Assembly: GCA_902469555.1 (NCBI GenBank)
Contig: CABRDB010000013.1
Coordinates: 1-46,205, forward strand
Length of the DNA stretch: 46,205 nucleotides
Reading direction: 5' to 3'
Origin: an uncultured Collinsella sp.
GTDB lineage: Bacteria; Actinomycetota; Coriobacteriia; Coriobacteriales; Coriobacteriaceae
Shown: positions 6,877 through 15,185 of the stretch, piece by piece
Position numbering within the stretch: the first letter of the stretch is position 1
Layout of the letters: the number at the start of each line of letters is the position of its first letter
Position numbers and translations under genes: made by a program
The notes under the pieces: generated by a model
The model's input: the letters and a program-made list of their open reading frames with translations, nothing else
Databases searched by the model: none
What the model was told of the DNA's origin: nothing

Positions 6877-7554
6877 CTACCGTCCGCGCAGGGCCTTGAG
6901 CTTGGCCAGGGCATCGGGACTCAGGCGGCTGCCCAGAGTCATCTTAATCTGCGGAGCTTCCTCTGCCTCGTGAACGTCGTTATCGATCTGTTTGATCTCG
7001 TCCACCAGCATACGGCTCGAGATGCGCGTGACGCCCTTGCCCATGACAACGGCCTGGATCGTGCCGTCGCTCGATACCACGGAGCACGCGCGGCCTTCCT
7101 CACGTGCCTCGATGCAGAGCTTCTGCACCACGGTATCGGCCGAAACACCCGTCGGCGAAAACTCAATGCGCACACCGCGGGCCGGTAGGTTGGGGCGCTC
7201 GCTGGAGATATTGCCCGCGCCGTCAAATACGATCACAGCCTCGTAGCGGCCCTGGGCAAACGCAGCTACGTCATTAATGAGCGCCGTGCGCGCCATATCG
7301 TGAACGTCGCTGGAATACGGATCGTCAGAATGGTCGTACACGAGCTTTTCGTAGCGCGGCGTACAGTGGATCACGTTGTAGCCGTCGACCACCAGCAGCT
7401 CGGGCTTGTTGGAGTGCACCGTCGAGACCGGATCGGCGATGGCCTGCGCAAACGCATTGCCGCCCACGCCATAGGTCGCGGCCGAAACAATCGGCTTGGC
7501 CGAGCCCTCGCCAAAGCGCTTGGCCTTGGACTTGGCGCGGTTCTTTTTGGACAT
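6877..7554 (-). CDS. rae1: NYN-domain ribonuclease, Rae1/YacP family
   Basis: YacP/Rae1 is a PIN-like (NYN) endoribonuclease that in Bacillus enters the ribosomal A site and cleaves mRNA during translation. The 225-aa protein has a basic N-terminus (MSKKNRAKSKAKRFG). The NYN core starts at LLVVDGYNVIHC (about residues 53-64), with acidic residues in VIVFDGAG (about 108-115) and VVSSDGTIQAVV (about 158-169). It lies immediately after rlmB (3-nt gap), as in the Bacillus rlmB-yacP pair. The N-terminal 45 residues exceed the Bacillus protein, and any extra function of that extension is unknown. The gene symbol is by family and synteny. Confidence 0.85.
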   Translation of the reverse strand: MSKKNRAKSKAKRFGEGSAKPIVSAATYGVGGNAFAQAIADPVSTVHSNKPELLVVDGYNVIHCTPRYEKLVYDHSDDPYSSDVHDMARTALINDVAAFAQGRYEAVIVFDGAGNISSERPNLPARGVRIEFSPTGVSADTVVQKLCIEAREEGRACSVVSSDGTIQAVVMGKGVTRISSRMLVDEIKQIDNDVHEAEEAPQIKMTLGSRLSPDALAKLKALRGR

Positions 7555-7557
7555 GCG

Positions 7558-8472
7558 CTACTCCTCCCCCATGAGCTCGCCGGCGTTGCGGCGCAGCCAC
7601 TCAAAGCACAGCGCCGTGGTCGCCTGGGCAACATTGAGGCTCTCGGTCATGCCGCGCTGGGGAAGCTTGGCCAAAAAGTCGCATTTCTCGAGCACCAGGC
7701 GCGAGATGCCGTCGCCCTCGGAGCCCATGACGAGCGCCACGCGGCCCTCGAAGGGAGCATCCCAGCAACTGCCTTCGGCGTGCTCGGAGGCACCGCCCAC
7801 CCAAAAGCCAGCGTCCTTAAGATCGTCGAGTGCGCGGGCGATGTTGGGCACCTGCGCGATAGGCAGATGCATGACGGCGCCGGCTGAAGTCTTGTAGCTG
7901 CCCACGGTCACGCCGGCGGCGCGCTTGTTGGCGATGATGACGCCGGCCGCGCCCACAACCTCGGCGGAACGCACGATGGCACCAAAGTTGCCGTCGTCAG
8001 TCACATGGTCGAGCACGACGACGAGCGCCGGTCCGTCACCCGCGCGGTCGAGGATGTCGGCGACATCGGCGTAAGGGAAGTTACCAACCTCGAGCGCGAT
8101 ACCCTGGTGAGCGCCATGGCTCGACAGTGCGTCGAGCTGCGCGCGCGGCACATACTTGATGCGGACGCCCGCAGCGTTGAGGTCGTCGACCAGGCGCGAC
8201 AAGGCGGCATCGCGCTCCCCGCCCTCGGCAATGAGCGCGCACTTGATGGGAAAACCGGTGCGCAGCGCCTCGGCAGCAGCACGGCGACCCTCGATGAACT
8301 CACCCTTGGGAGCCTGGGCAGCGTCGCGGTTGCGATCGCGCTGCGGACGTGCGGCCTGGGTGCGATCGCGCTGGCCCTTGGGAGCGGCAGCGCGGTCATT
8401 GCGGCGAATCGGACGCGAGCCAGAAGCGGCCTGTTTGCCTCCACGCGGTACACGCTTGCGATTGTCGGCCAT
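7558..8472 (-). CDS. rlmB: 23S rRNA (guanosine-2'-O)-methyltransferase RlmB (SpoU/TrmH family)
   Basis: A SPOUT methyltransferase that 2'-O-methylates a guanosine in the 23S peptidyl-transferase region (G2251 in E. coli). The 304-aa protein has an Arg/Gln-rich N-terminal tail (1-55), a substrate-binding domain starting EFIEGRRAAAEALR, and the three SpoU motifs: DDGNFGAIVRSAE (motif 1), ALVMGSEGDGISRLV (motif 2) and LPQRGMTESLNVAQATTA (motif 3). The gene follows cysS with a 143-nt spacer that contains a strong nested hairpin, and precedes rae1 by 3 nt. TrmH-family members are hard to separate by eye, but length and synteny favour RlmB. Confidence 0.88.
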   Translation of the reverse strand: MADNRKRVPRGGKQAASGSRPIRRNDRAAAPKGQRDRTQAARPQRDRNRDAAQAPKGEFIEGRRAAAEALRTGFPIKCALIAEGGERDAALSRLVDDLNAAGVRIKYVPRAQLDALSSHGAHQGIALEVGNFPYADVADILDRAGDGPALVVVLDHVTDDGNFGAIVRSAEVVGAAGVIIANKRAAGVTVGSYKTSAGAVMHLPIAQVPNIARALDDLKDAGFWVGGASEHAEGSCWDAPFEGRVALVMGSEGDGISRLVLEKCDFLAKLPQRGMTESLNVAQATTALCFEWLRRNAGELMGEE

Positions 8473-8529
8473 AAAACGGCCTCCTTAAATAGATAACGAA
8501 CAAGAATCGACCGTCCGAGCCACGGCACC

Positions 8530-8586
8530 TTGCCTTTCAATCGTCGGGCATGACCACCAGGTCTATGCCTTCCCCTTTCAAGGCAA
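8530..8586. repeat. Nested hairpin in the cysS-rlmB spacer
   Basis: The outer stem TTGCCTT / AAGGCAA (8530-8536, 8580-8586) encloses an inner stem GGCATGACC / GGTCTATGCC (8547-8555, 8560-8569, one bulge). On the minus strand the inner part reads AAGGCATAGACC-N4-GGTCATGCC, identical in both arms to the hairpin at 27841-27865. Confidence 0.6.
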
Positions 8587-8615
8587 TCTGCCACACCTCG
8601 AACGGTCGACAAATA

Positions 8616-10082
8616 CTAGAGGGTCTTAATACGAGTACCCGCGGCCGTATCTTCAATGGTGAGGCCCAGGTCCTTGAGCTGGTCGCGGATGGCGTCTGCC
8701 AGGTCCCAGTTCTTGGCGGCACGGGCCTCGGCGCGGGCCTCGAGAATCTTGGCAGCGGCCTCGTCCACGTCGTCGCCCGTGTAGGCGACCAGGCCGGCGG
8801 CAACGCCCAGCAGACCCAGCGGCAGCTCGACCTTGGGCTCGGGAAGCTCGACGCCAAACGTATCGAGCAGCTCGGCCAGCGTGTCGGCGGCGGCAAGCGC
8901 GGCGGTCTTGTTGGCAGCGTCGCCCGCCTGCTCCAGGTACTGGTTGCACTCGGTGACAAAGCCAAAGACGGCACCCATGGCACCAGCGGTGTTAAAGTCG
9001 TCGTCCATGCACTCCTTAAAGGTGGCACGGGTCTCGGCGGCCTTGGCGGCAAACGCCTCGGCAGCCGCTTCGTCGGCATCGGCCGTCGCGTGGTTCGCGG
9101 CCCAACGCAGGTTCTCGACCGTACCGGCGATACGCGTGAGCGAGTTCTCGGCACCCTCCAGGCGCTCCCAAGAAAAGTCGAGCGGCGAGCGATAGCTCGT
9201 CTGCAGCATCAGCAGGCGCAGGGCGGCAGCGGAGTGCTGCTCGAGGACCTCGGCCAGCGTAAAGAAGTTGCCGAGCGACTTGGACATCTTCTCGCCGTCT
9301 ACCAGCAGCATGCCCGTGTGCATCCAGGTGTTGGAGAAGCCCTGGTGCCAGGCGCAGGTGGCCTGGGCGCACTCGTTCTCGTGATGCGGGAAGGCAAGGT
9401 CGGAGCCGCCGCCGTGGATGTCGATCGGAGTGCCCAGGTAGCGATGCACCATGGCGGCGCACTCGGTGTGCCAACCGGGACGGCCCTCGCCCCAGGGGCT
9501 CGGCCAGCTGGGCTCGCCGGGCTTGGCGGCCTTCCACAGGGCAAAGTCGAGCGGGTCGTTCTTGTCCTCGTTCTCCTCGATGCGCGCGCCAACCATAAGG
9601 TCGTCGATGTTGCGGCCCGAGACCTGACCATAGTTGGGATCGCTGCGCACGGCAAAGTACACGTCGCCGTTATCGGCTGCGTAAGCGTGGCCCTGCTCGA
9701 TAAGCGTCTTGATCATGGCGATCATGGGGCCGATCTCCTTGGTGGCGCGGGGGCGCACATCGGGATCGAGCACGTTGGCGGCGCGCATGACGCCGATGAA
9801 CTTGTCGGAGAACTCCGTCGCGACCTCGGCGGCCGTACGGCCCTGCTCGTTGGCGCGCTTGATGATCTTGTCGTCGACATCGGTGAGGTTCTGGGCGAAC
9901 GTGACCTCGTAACCGCTCGCGATGAGCCAGCGGCGAATCACGTCAAAGCTGATGAACGTACGGGCGTTGCCGATGTGGATGTTGTCGTAGACCGTGGGGC
10001 CGCACACGTACATGCGGACCTTGCCGGACTCGATGGGCTGGAACTCTTCCTTTTTATGGGTAGCGCTGTTGTAGATACGCAT
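8616..10082 (-). CDS. cysS: Cysteinyl-tRNA synthetase
   Basis: A class I aminoacyl-tRNA synthetase charging tRNA-Cys. The 488-aa protein begins MRIYNSATHKKEEFQPI. It has the HIGH signature as HIGNARTF (about residues 37-44), the zinc-site cysteine in YVCGPTVYDNIHIG with GWHTECAAM and PHHENECAQ, and the KMSKS loop as GEKMSKSLGNF (about 266-276). A helical DALR domain and a C-terminal extension follow. Its Shine-Dalgarno AAGGAG is formed by the last codons of ispF, and the two genes are separated by 3 nt, so they are tightly coupled. This is a normal length for the family. Confidence 0.97.
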   Translation of the reverse strand: MRIYNSATHKKEEFQPIESGKVRMYVCGPTVYDNIHIGNARTFISFDVIRRWLIASGYEVTFAQNLTDVDDKIIKRANEQGRTAAEVATEFSDKFIGVMRAANVLDPDVRPRATKEIGPMIAMIKTLIEQGHAYAADNGDVYFAVRSDPNYGQVSGRNIDDLMVGARIEENEDKNDPLDFALWKAAKPGEPSWPSPWGEGRPGWHTECAAMVHRYLGTPIDIHGGGSDLAFPHHENECAQATCAWHQGFSNTWMHTGMLLVDGEKMSKSLGNFFTLAEVLEQHSAAALRLLMLQTSYRSPLDFSWERLEGAENSLTRIAGTVENLRWAANHATADADEAAAEAFAAKAAETRATFKECMDDDFNTAGAMGAVFGFVTECNQYLEQAGDAANKTAALAAADTLAELLDTFGVELPEPKVELPLGLLGVAAGLVAYTGDDVDEAAAKILEARAEARAAKNWDLADAIRDQLKDLGLTIEDTAAGTRIKTL

Positions 10083-10085
10083 TCG

Positions 10086-10580
10086 TTACTCCTTAACGGT
10101 TTTCTGTAGCAGGCAGACGGCCCAGGCGCCGATTCCCTCGCCCTGGCCTTCCCAACCGAGCTTTTCGGTCGTAGTGGCGGCGACGCCCACGTTTTCGACG
10201 TCAACGCCCAGGGCATGGGCAAGGTTGGCGCGCATGGCATCGCGATGCGGGGTGATCTTAGGCTGCTGGCAGGCAATGGTGCAATCGGCATCGACAAACT
10301 CAAAGCCCAGCTCACGCGCATAGTCCATCACGCGGGCAAGCAGCACCATCGAATCGGCACCCTCGTAGGCGGGATCGGTGTCGGGGAATAGCTTGCCGAT
10401 GTCTCCCCCACGGCAGGCGCCCAGAATGGCGTCGGCCAAGGCGTGCGCGAGCACATCGGCATCCGAGTGGCCCAGCAGGCCGCGCTCGTAGGGAATGTCG
10501 ACACCGCCGATGATACATCGACGCCCCTCCACCAGACGGTGAACGTCGTAGCCATGGCCAATGCGCAGGTTACTGAACAT
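10086..10580 (-). CDS. ispF: 2-C-methyl-D-erythritol 2,4-cyclodiphosphate synthase
   Basis: IspF catalyses the fifth MEP-pathway step, cyclising CDP-ME 2-phosphate to MEcPP with release of CMP. The 164-aa protein has the zinc-site DxH in IGHGYDVHRL (residues 7-16), the second metal ligand in LLGHSDADVLAHA, and FPDTDPAYEGADS. The chosen ATG gives the usual N-terminus MFSNLRIGHGYDVHRL; an upstream in-frame start would add 11 residues lying within ispD. The gene overlaps the end of ispD by 11 nt, and the two enzymes act close together in the pathway. ispE lies 20 kb away in the same window. Confidence 0.96.
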   Translation of the reverse strand: MFSNLRIGHGYDVHRLVEGRRCIIGGVDIPYERGLLGHSDADVLAHALADAILGACRGGDIGKLFPDTDPAYEGADSMVLLARVMDYARELGFEFVDADCTIACQQPKITPHRDAMRANLAHALGVDVENVGVAATTTEKLGWEGQGEGIGAWAVCLLQKTVKE

Positions 10581-11298
10581 GGGGAAGGTCCTCTCCCTCG
10601 GCCATGCGGCCAAGCAGAATCGCGGTTACGGAACGCAGGTCCTCGGGCACCGTCACCTTAAGGTTATCGCGTGGGCTCTGGACGCAGCGGACGCGCCCAC
10701 CCATGCGCTCGACCAGCGACGAATCATCGGTACCGATAAAGCCCTCGGCAATGGCTGCAGCGTGGGCGCGCTTCATAGCATCGACGCTAAAGATCTGCGG
10801 CGTCTGCGCTGCCCAGTAGAGTTCACGCGGCGGCGTCTCGACGATATTATCGCCGTCAACGATCTTGAGCGTGTCGATCGCGGGCTGACCGCACACGACA
10901 CCGTCGAGGGCACGGTCGCTCACGAGCACGTCGATAGCGTGGTCGATGGCCTCGGTCGTAATGAGCGGACGAGCGCCGTCGTGGATGGCGACATATTCGA
11001 AACCCGCCGGAACCGCATGCACGCCGGCACGGGTGGAATCCTGACGGGTATCGCCGGCATCGGCAAAGCTGATGGGCGTGTCATAGTCAAACGGGTCAAT
11101 GGCCAGGCGGCGCATCTCGGCACGGCGCTCGGCAGGGCAAACCACGACGATATGGCCGACCTTATCGCTACGATCGAACGCGCGGATGGACCAGCTCATG
11201 AGCGGACGGCCCGCCACATTAACGAGCTGCTTGCCGCCGGGATTTCCAAAGCGCTGGCCGCTGCCGCCGGCAACGACCACGGCGCATACGGGCGCCAT
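10570..11298 (-). CDS. ispD: 2-C-methyl-D-erythritol 4-phosphate cytidylyltransferase
   Basis: IspD transfers CMP from CTP to MEP, the third MEP-pathway step. The 242-aa protein starts MAPVCAVVVAGGSGQRFGNPGGKQLVNVAGRPL, which contains the nucleotide-binding GGxGxR...K signature, and includes VAIHDGARPLI and a TPQIF motif near residue 160. It shares a TAATG stop-start overlap with disA upstream and overlaps ispF downstream, forming a disA-ispD-ispF-cysS translationally coupled run. The length is normal for the family. Confidence 0.96.
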   Translation of the reverse strand: MAPVCAVVVAGGSGQRFGNPGGKQLVNVAGRPLMSWSIRAFDRSDKVGHIVVVCPAERRAEMRRLAIDPFDYDTPISFADAGDTRQDSTRAGVHAVPAGFEYVAIHDGARPLITTEAIDHAIDVLVSDRALDGVVCGQPAIDTLKIVDGDNIVETPPRELYWAAQTPQIFSVDAMKRAHAAAIAEGFIGTDDSSLVERMGGRVRCVQSPRDNLKVTVPEDLRSVTAILLGRMAEGEDLPHVQ

Positions 11299-12365
11299 TA
11301 TGCGTTCCCCTGTTTGGTGCCCTTCATGCGGTACAGCGAGTCCGCAAGAATGGCAGGGTTGTTGACGCCAAAGTCGCCCAAGCGCTCCGGATCCTCGCTG
11401 ATGTCGTCCATGAGCTCCTGCAGCGAGCCGTACTCGTCGACGATCTTCTCGGCCACGCCGTCGCGCACGACGGACACGCGCGAAAGCGTGCGCAGGCCCA
11501 GCGGCGTCATGACGGAGTCCTCGTCCAGGTCGTCGTAACCCAGAACTGCCGCCACGTGCTGCGGGTCGGACAGGTCCTTAGGCGTCATGCGGCTCAGCTC
11601 GGCGCGGATCTTCTCGGCGTTTGCCTCGGAGGAATCGCTTGCGTAGTCGCGGATCATCAAGTCGTATTCGGTATCCATGCTGGAGCCCGCGAGCTGCTCG
11701 AGCTGCATCTGCACGAGCTTGCCCTGGTTGCCCAGCTTGACAATGCAATCCTTAAGCTCGGTCTTTGCCTGCTGCATGATCTCGAAGCTCGAGAAAATAC
11801 CGGTAATGTCGGCGAGCGTGACGTAGTCGTCGAGCTCGAGGGCCGTCAGGCGCAGCAGGGAGCGGTCGAGCGACTGACGGGTAGTCTGGAGCGTGGCGAC
11901 GAGCTGGTTGACCGAGCTCATGATGGTGGTGACGGGCTGGATCTCGTAGCTCTTGCCGTGAACGTACACGTTAACGACGGCGCGACGAGCCGAAACCGAG
12001 ATCACGATGGCGTCGGTGAGCACCGACATGCGAGCGGCAGTACGGTGACGCATGCCCGTCTCACTCGTGGCAAGCGAGGGATCGGGATTGAGGTGGAAGT
12101 TGGCGCGCAGGATCTGGGTGAGGTCGCCATCGATAACGATGGCACCGTCCATCTTGGAAAGCTCGAACAGGCGGTTCGAGGTAAACGAAATGTTGAGCGG
12201 GAAGCCGTCGTTACCGGCAGCGAGCACGTTTTCGGTGTCGCCGACGCAGATAAGGGCACCCAGGTGACCGGCAATGATCATGTCGAGGGCGGTGCGGATC
12301 GGCTGGCCAGGTGCCGTCAGGCGAATGGCCTGTTCCATACGCTTTTGCAGCTCGTTCTTATCCAA
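11298..12365 (-). CDS. disA: DNA integrity scanning diadenylate cyclase DisA
   Basis: DisA makes the second messenger c-di-AMP from two ATP and slows this when it meets branched DNA. The 355-aa protein has the N-terminal DAC domain with the DGA motif (MDGAIVIDGDL, about residues 70-80) and the GMRHRTAARM motif (about 102-111), a helical linker, and a C-terminal HhH DNA-binding domain (about 290-350; LRTLSRVSVVRDGVAEKIVDEYGSLQELM). The start codon is TTG, with GGGAG about 8 nt upstream; the nearby ATG is out of frame. radA, its usual neighbour, is absent. In Bacillus disA follows clpC-radA, whereas here clpC lies 4.6 kb away beyond mntP, hipBA and pepD. Confidence 0.96.
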   Translation of the reverse strand: MDKNELQKRMEQAIRLTAPGQPIRTALDMIIAGHLGALICVGDTENVLAAGNDGFPLNISFTSNRLFELSKMDGAIVIDGDLTQILRANFHLNPDPSLATSETGMRHRTAARMSVLTDAIVISVSARRAVVNVYVHGKSYEIQPVTTIMSSVNQLVATLQTTRQSLDRSLLRLTALELDDYVTLADITGIFSSFEIMQQAKTELKDCIVKLGNQGKLVQMQLEQLAGSSMDTEYDLMIRDYASDSSEANAEKIRAELSRMTPKDLSDPQHVAAVLGYDDLDEDSVMTPLGLRTLSRVSVVRDGVAEKIVDEYGSLQELMDDISEDPERLGDFGVNNPAILADSLYRMKGTKQGNA

Positions 12366-12521
12366 GGCATCGCTCCCATCGTATACGCTCCATAAACGTC
12401 AATAAGTTTCTCACGGTTTGCCCCTGTGACGCCCGCAAAATCCGATGCTTACAGAATGAGCGAACACAGCTGAGAGCCCCAATCCAAATGAGCTGCTTAT
12501 GTGGTAGCATCGGGATTCGCA

Positions 12522-12660
12522 TAAATGAGGGAGTAGTCGCGTGACCGGGTTCGCCTCCGGTGGCGCGGCAAGTCAACATACTGGCCGATGCGGTCTGGCT
12601 TGCCTTAATGAACGAGACTCGTGGCTGTGCGCACAACGCGTACGCCACGGGTCTTTTTTG
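12522..12660 (+). ncRNA. yybP-ykoY (manganese) riboswitch with expression-platform terminator
   Basis: The leader of mntP carries the hallmark elements of the yybP-ykoY family: GGGAGTAG near 12529-12536 and TCAACATACTGG near 12573-12584, separated by a GC-rich arm. The Mn2+-sensing junction forms from these two loops in known members. It is followed by a terminator stem AGACTCGTGGC / GCCACGGGTCT (12615-12625, 12644-12654) with six T residues. High Mn2+ would be expected to prevent termination and switch on the exporter. The identification rests on the conserved loops and the MntP gene directly downstream. Confidence 0.88.
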
Positions 12661-12712
12661 TTACTCCCCCAAGAGGTACACGCGGGCCCGCCCGCAGAAA
12701 GGGAGCCAGACT

Positions 12713-13297
12713 ATGGGACTCGCAGAGCTCGTATTGCTCGCTATCGGCCTTTCGATGGACGCCTTTGCCGTATCCATCTGCAAGGGCCTTGGCATGAAGA
12801 AGATCAACCTTAAGGTCGCCGTAGTGCTCGGCCTGTTCTTTGGCGGCTTCCAGGCCGGCATGCCCGTAATCGGATGGGCGCTCGGCAGTCAATTCATGAG
12901 CATCATCGGACCCATCGACCATTGGATCGCCTTTATCCTTTTGGCCTTTATCGGCGGCAAAATGCTGTGGGAGGCCTTTACCGAAGACGAGGATGAGGAC
13001 GAGAGCGACGGCAAGGATGCCGAAAAGATTGACCTGGGTGAGTACCTGATTCTGGCTATCGCCACCTCAATCGACGCCCTGGCCGTGGGCATCTCATTTG
13101 CTGCGCTCTCGGTTGACATCGTTCCCGCTGTATCGCTTATCGGAGTCACAACGTTTATCTTCTCCGTCGCCGGCGTAGCGATCGGCCACACCTTTGGCGA
13201 GCGCTACGAAAAACCCGCCACCATCGTGGGCGGCGTCGTGCTCATCCTCATCGGCCTCAAGATTTTGCTGGAGCACCTGGGGATTTTGGTGCTGTAA
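12713..13297 (+). CDS. mntP: Manganese efflux pump MntP
   Basis: MntP (YebN) is a six-helix inner-membrane exporter that relieves Mn2+ excess. The 194-aa protein has an internal duplication typical of the family. Both halves carry an aspartate in a membrane helix: LSMDAFAVSICKGLG (about residues 13-27) and ATSIDALAVGISFA (about 116-129). An acidic cytoplasmic loop (EDEDEDESDGKDAEK) lies between them. The ATG is 52 nt past the riboswitch terminator and is preceded by AAGGGAG; longer in-frame starts fall inside the riboswitch and were rejected. It is on the plus strand, against its disA neighbour, and is followed by a terminator shared with the hipBA operator. Confidence 0.93.
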   Translation: MGLAELVLLAIGLSMDAFAVSICKGLGMKKINLKVAVVLGLFFGGFQAGMPVIGWALGSQFMSIIGPIDHWIAFILLAFIGGKMLWEAFTEDEDEDESDGKDAEKIDLGEYLILAIATSIDALAVGISFAALSVDIVPAVSLIGVTTFIFSVAGVAIGHTFGERYEKPATIVGGVVLILIGLKILLEHLGILVL

Positions 13298-13326
13298 AAC
13301 ACCCTTCAAAACTAAACGTCCGTATG

Positions 13327-13359
13327 AGGCCTCATGCAGACTTTTGCATGAGGCCTTTT
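13327..13359 (+). terminator. mntP terminator, overlapping a hipBA operator copy
   Basis: An 11-bp stem AGGCCTCATGC / GCATGAGGCCT with loop AGACTTTT is followed by TTTT. The inner stem and loop are exactly one copy of the 18-nt sequence CATGCAGACTTTTGCATG (13333-13350) that recurs at 13360-13377. Confidence 0.8.
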
Positions 13360-13404
13360 CATGCAGACTTTTGCATGTCATACTAGGATGCAAAAGTCTG
13401 CACG
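13333..13404 (+). promoter_or_regulatory. hipBA promoter/operator with three repeat copies
   Basis: CATGCAGACTTTTGCATG occurs at 13333-13350 and 13360-13377 in direct orientation, 27 bp apart. Its inverted core ATGCAAAAGTCTGCA lies at 13388-13402. The second and third copies flank a candidate extended -10, TGT-CATACT (13376-13384), with TTTTCA (13356-13361) 17 nt upstream as a -35. HipB-family dimers binding these sites would block polymerase; that is an inference from layout. Confidence 0.72.
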
Positions 13405-13417
13405 TTAGGAGATTGCC

Positions 13418-13849
13418 ATGGATACCCTTCCCATCACCACGCCGCGCCAAGCCGGCATCTACGTGCGTCAGGCGCGCGAGGCGCAGGGGATCACCCGTGC
13501 CGCCCTCGCTAAAAAAGCCGGTGTTTCGGAACGCCTGCTCGCATCGCTCGAGCTAGGAGACGCCACCGGCATTCGACTCGACAAGTTGCTGACCGTCTTT
13601 AACGCACTCGGCATTGGTCTCTTCGCGCAAAGCGATAACGACTCCATCGCATCGCCCTCCGAACATCCGACGACGATAGTGAACCTCCCTATCGCGAACT
13701 CGAATACCCTGCCAAAGCCAAGCGCAGGCAGACGACCCACTCGACAAGGAACGCCATCTTCCTATGGTGCCTTGCTGGCCCAAATCGCAGCCGAGCAAGG
13801 CCTTTCCGGCACTTCAAACCTCTCCTTTGGCTGCAAGGTTGTGAAATAA
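13418..13849 (+). CDS. hipB: HipB-like antitoxin, Xre-family HTH
   Basis: HipB antitoxins bind their operators as dimers and hold HipA inactive. The 143-aa protein has an Xre-type HTH at about residues 10-65 (AGIYVRQAREAQGITRAALAKKAGVSERLLASLE). It is followed by a long, Ser/Pro/Thr-rich tail (about 70-120) and a C-terminal segment SYGALLAQIAAEQGL. E. coli HipB is 88 aa, so the tail is an extension. The ATG follows TAGGAG. The TAA stop is immediately followed by the hipA ATG with no spacer, a classic antitoxin-toxin coupling. The symbol is by family. Confidence 0.85.
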   Translation: MDTLPITTPRQAGIYVRQAREAQGITRAALAKKAGVSERLLASLELGDATGIRLDKLLTVFNALGIGLFAQSDNDSIASPSEHPTTIVNLPIANSNTLPKPSAGRRPTRQGTPSSYGALLAQIAAEQGLSGTSNLSFGCKVVK

Positions 13850-15154
13850 ATGGCAGAGATGGAGCTCGCGACCCTCATTTGTGGCGAAATCGCCGGCACT
13901 CTCCGCCAAGACGAGCATGGACTCTGCAGCTTTGCATACGCCCCAACCTATCGCGGAGCACCGTTATCGCTAACAATGCCGCTTTCCAATCGCACGTATG
14001 GCCATAGCATCGTCCGCCCGTTCCTATTTGGCCTTTTGCCCGACAGTCAAGAGCAGCGTCGCGCTATTGCCACCGAGCATGATGTTGCATCCAACAACCC
14101 CGTCGCCCTCTTGTGCCATATCGGTCTAGACTGCGCGGGGGCCGTTCAGTTTTGTCGAGCCGATCAATTAGACGCCGCCCGCGGCAGGGTCTCGGCATAC
14201 CGCCCGCTTACCAATTCTCAAATCGCTCACAAGCTCAAAGCAATTCGCGATGACGAAAGAGAGACATGGATGGGCTCCAACGAAAGCTGGTCCCTGGGCG
14301 GCAATCAAGGCAAATTTGCACTAGCTTGGCATGATGGCCAATGGTGCGAATGTCTAGGGTCATCCCCCACTACCCATATCTTCAAAAATGGTGTCGTTGG
14401 GTTCAAACATCAGGCCTTAAACGAATTCGTCTGCATGAAAACGGCTCGGCGTGTTGGCATTCCAACTGCCAACGTCTCCTATTACACATTTGAAGACGAA
14501 GCCGCGCTCGTCGTTGAACGGTACGACAGAATGGTCAATAGCAGCGGAAATATCGAAAGGCTGCATCAGGAGGACTTTTGCCAGGCGCTCGGTGTATTGC
14601 CAATCCAGAAATACACCGCCGACGGAGGACCAACTACACGAGACATCCAAGAACGACTGATTAACACAGTCCCCCACCACATGAATCTTGTGCTTTTTAC
14701 CTATATGTTGTTCTATAACGCCATTATCGGAGCGCCTGACGCACACGCTAAAAACTACTCGCTCATCCTTGGCAAAGGCACAAACGCGGCGCTCGCACCC
14801 ATGTACGATGTCGCATCGGGGCTGGCATACGAGCGCATGCGCCGCCGGGCGCGCCTTGCCATGAGCGTTGGCGGCGAAAATCGTGTGGGGCGCATCGGTC
14901 CAGGCGCTATCCGCCGATACCACGGTATGGGCGACCCCGCGCTGGAGGCGGCACTCACCGATGCCGGGCTATCCGAGAAGTTTTGCTTTGCGACCATGAT
15001 GGACCTCGCCTACGAGGTGCCCATTTGCATGGAAGAGGTCATGGACGAATACGCCGACCTGCCCGGCATGGCGGACCTGCGCGAGCATATGCTCGGCCCC
15101 GTCCGCGAAAACTGCCAGCGCACCCTCGACCTCATCAAGGCAGAAATGGACTAG
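13850..15154 (+). CDS. hipA: HipA-family serine/threonine kinase toxin
   Basis: HipA toxins phosphorylate targets such as GltX, stalling translation and causing persistence. The 434-aa protein has an N-terminal HipA-N1 domain (about 5-105) and the phosphate-binding loop ESWSLGGNQGKFAL (145-158); Ser148 aligns by eye with E. coli autophosphorylation Ser150. It also has HIFK (176-179), a hinge VVERYDR (221-227), the catalytic motif GAPDAHAKNYS (294-304; D297, N302) and a metal-binding MYDVASG (318-324). All catalytic positions are present, so it should be an active kinase. The substrate here is unknown. It is coupled to hipB and runs up to a hairpin at 15186 shared with convergent pepD. Confidence 0.9.
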   Translation: MAEMELATLICGEIAGTLRQDEHGLCSFAYAPTYRGAPLSLTMPLSNRTYGHSIVRPFLFGLLPDSQEQRRAIATEHDVASNNPVALLCHIGLDCAGAVQFCRADQLDAARGRVSAYRPLTNSQIAHKLKAIRDDERETWMGSNESWSLGGNQGKFALAWHDGQWCECLGSSPTTHIFKNGVVGFKHQALNEFVCMKTARRVGIPTANVSYYTFEDEAALVVERYDRMVNSSGNIERLHQEDFCQALGVLPIQKYTADGGPTTRDIQERLINTVPHHMNLVLFTYMLFYNAIIGAPDAHAKNYSLILGKGTNAALAPMYDVASGLAYERMRRRARLAMSVGGENRVGRIGPGAIRRYHGMGDPALEAALTDAGLSEKFCFATMMDLAYEVPICMEEVMDEYADLPGMADLREHMLGPVRENCQRTLDLIKAEMD

Positions 15155-15185
15155 GTGGCCTTAATTTCGCAATTATCAAACAAAA

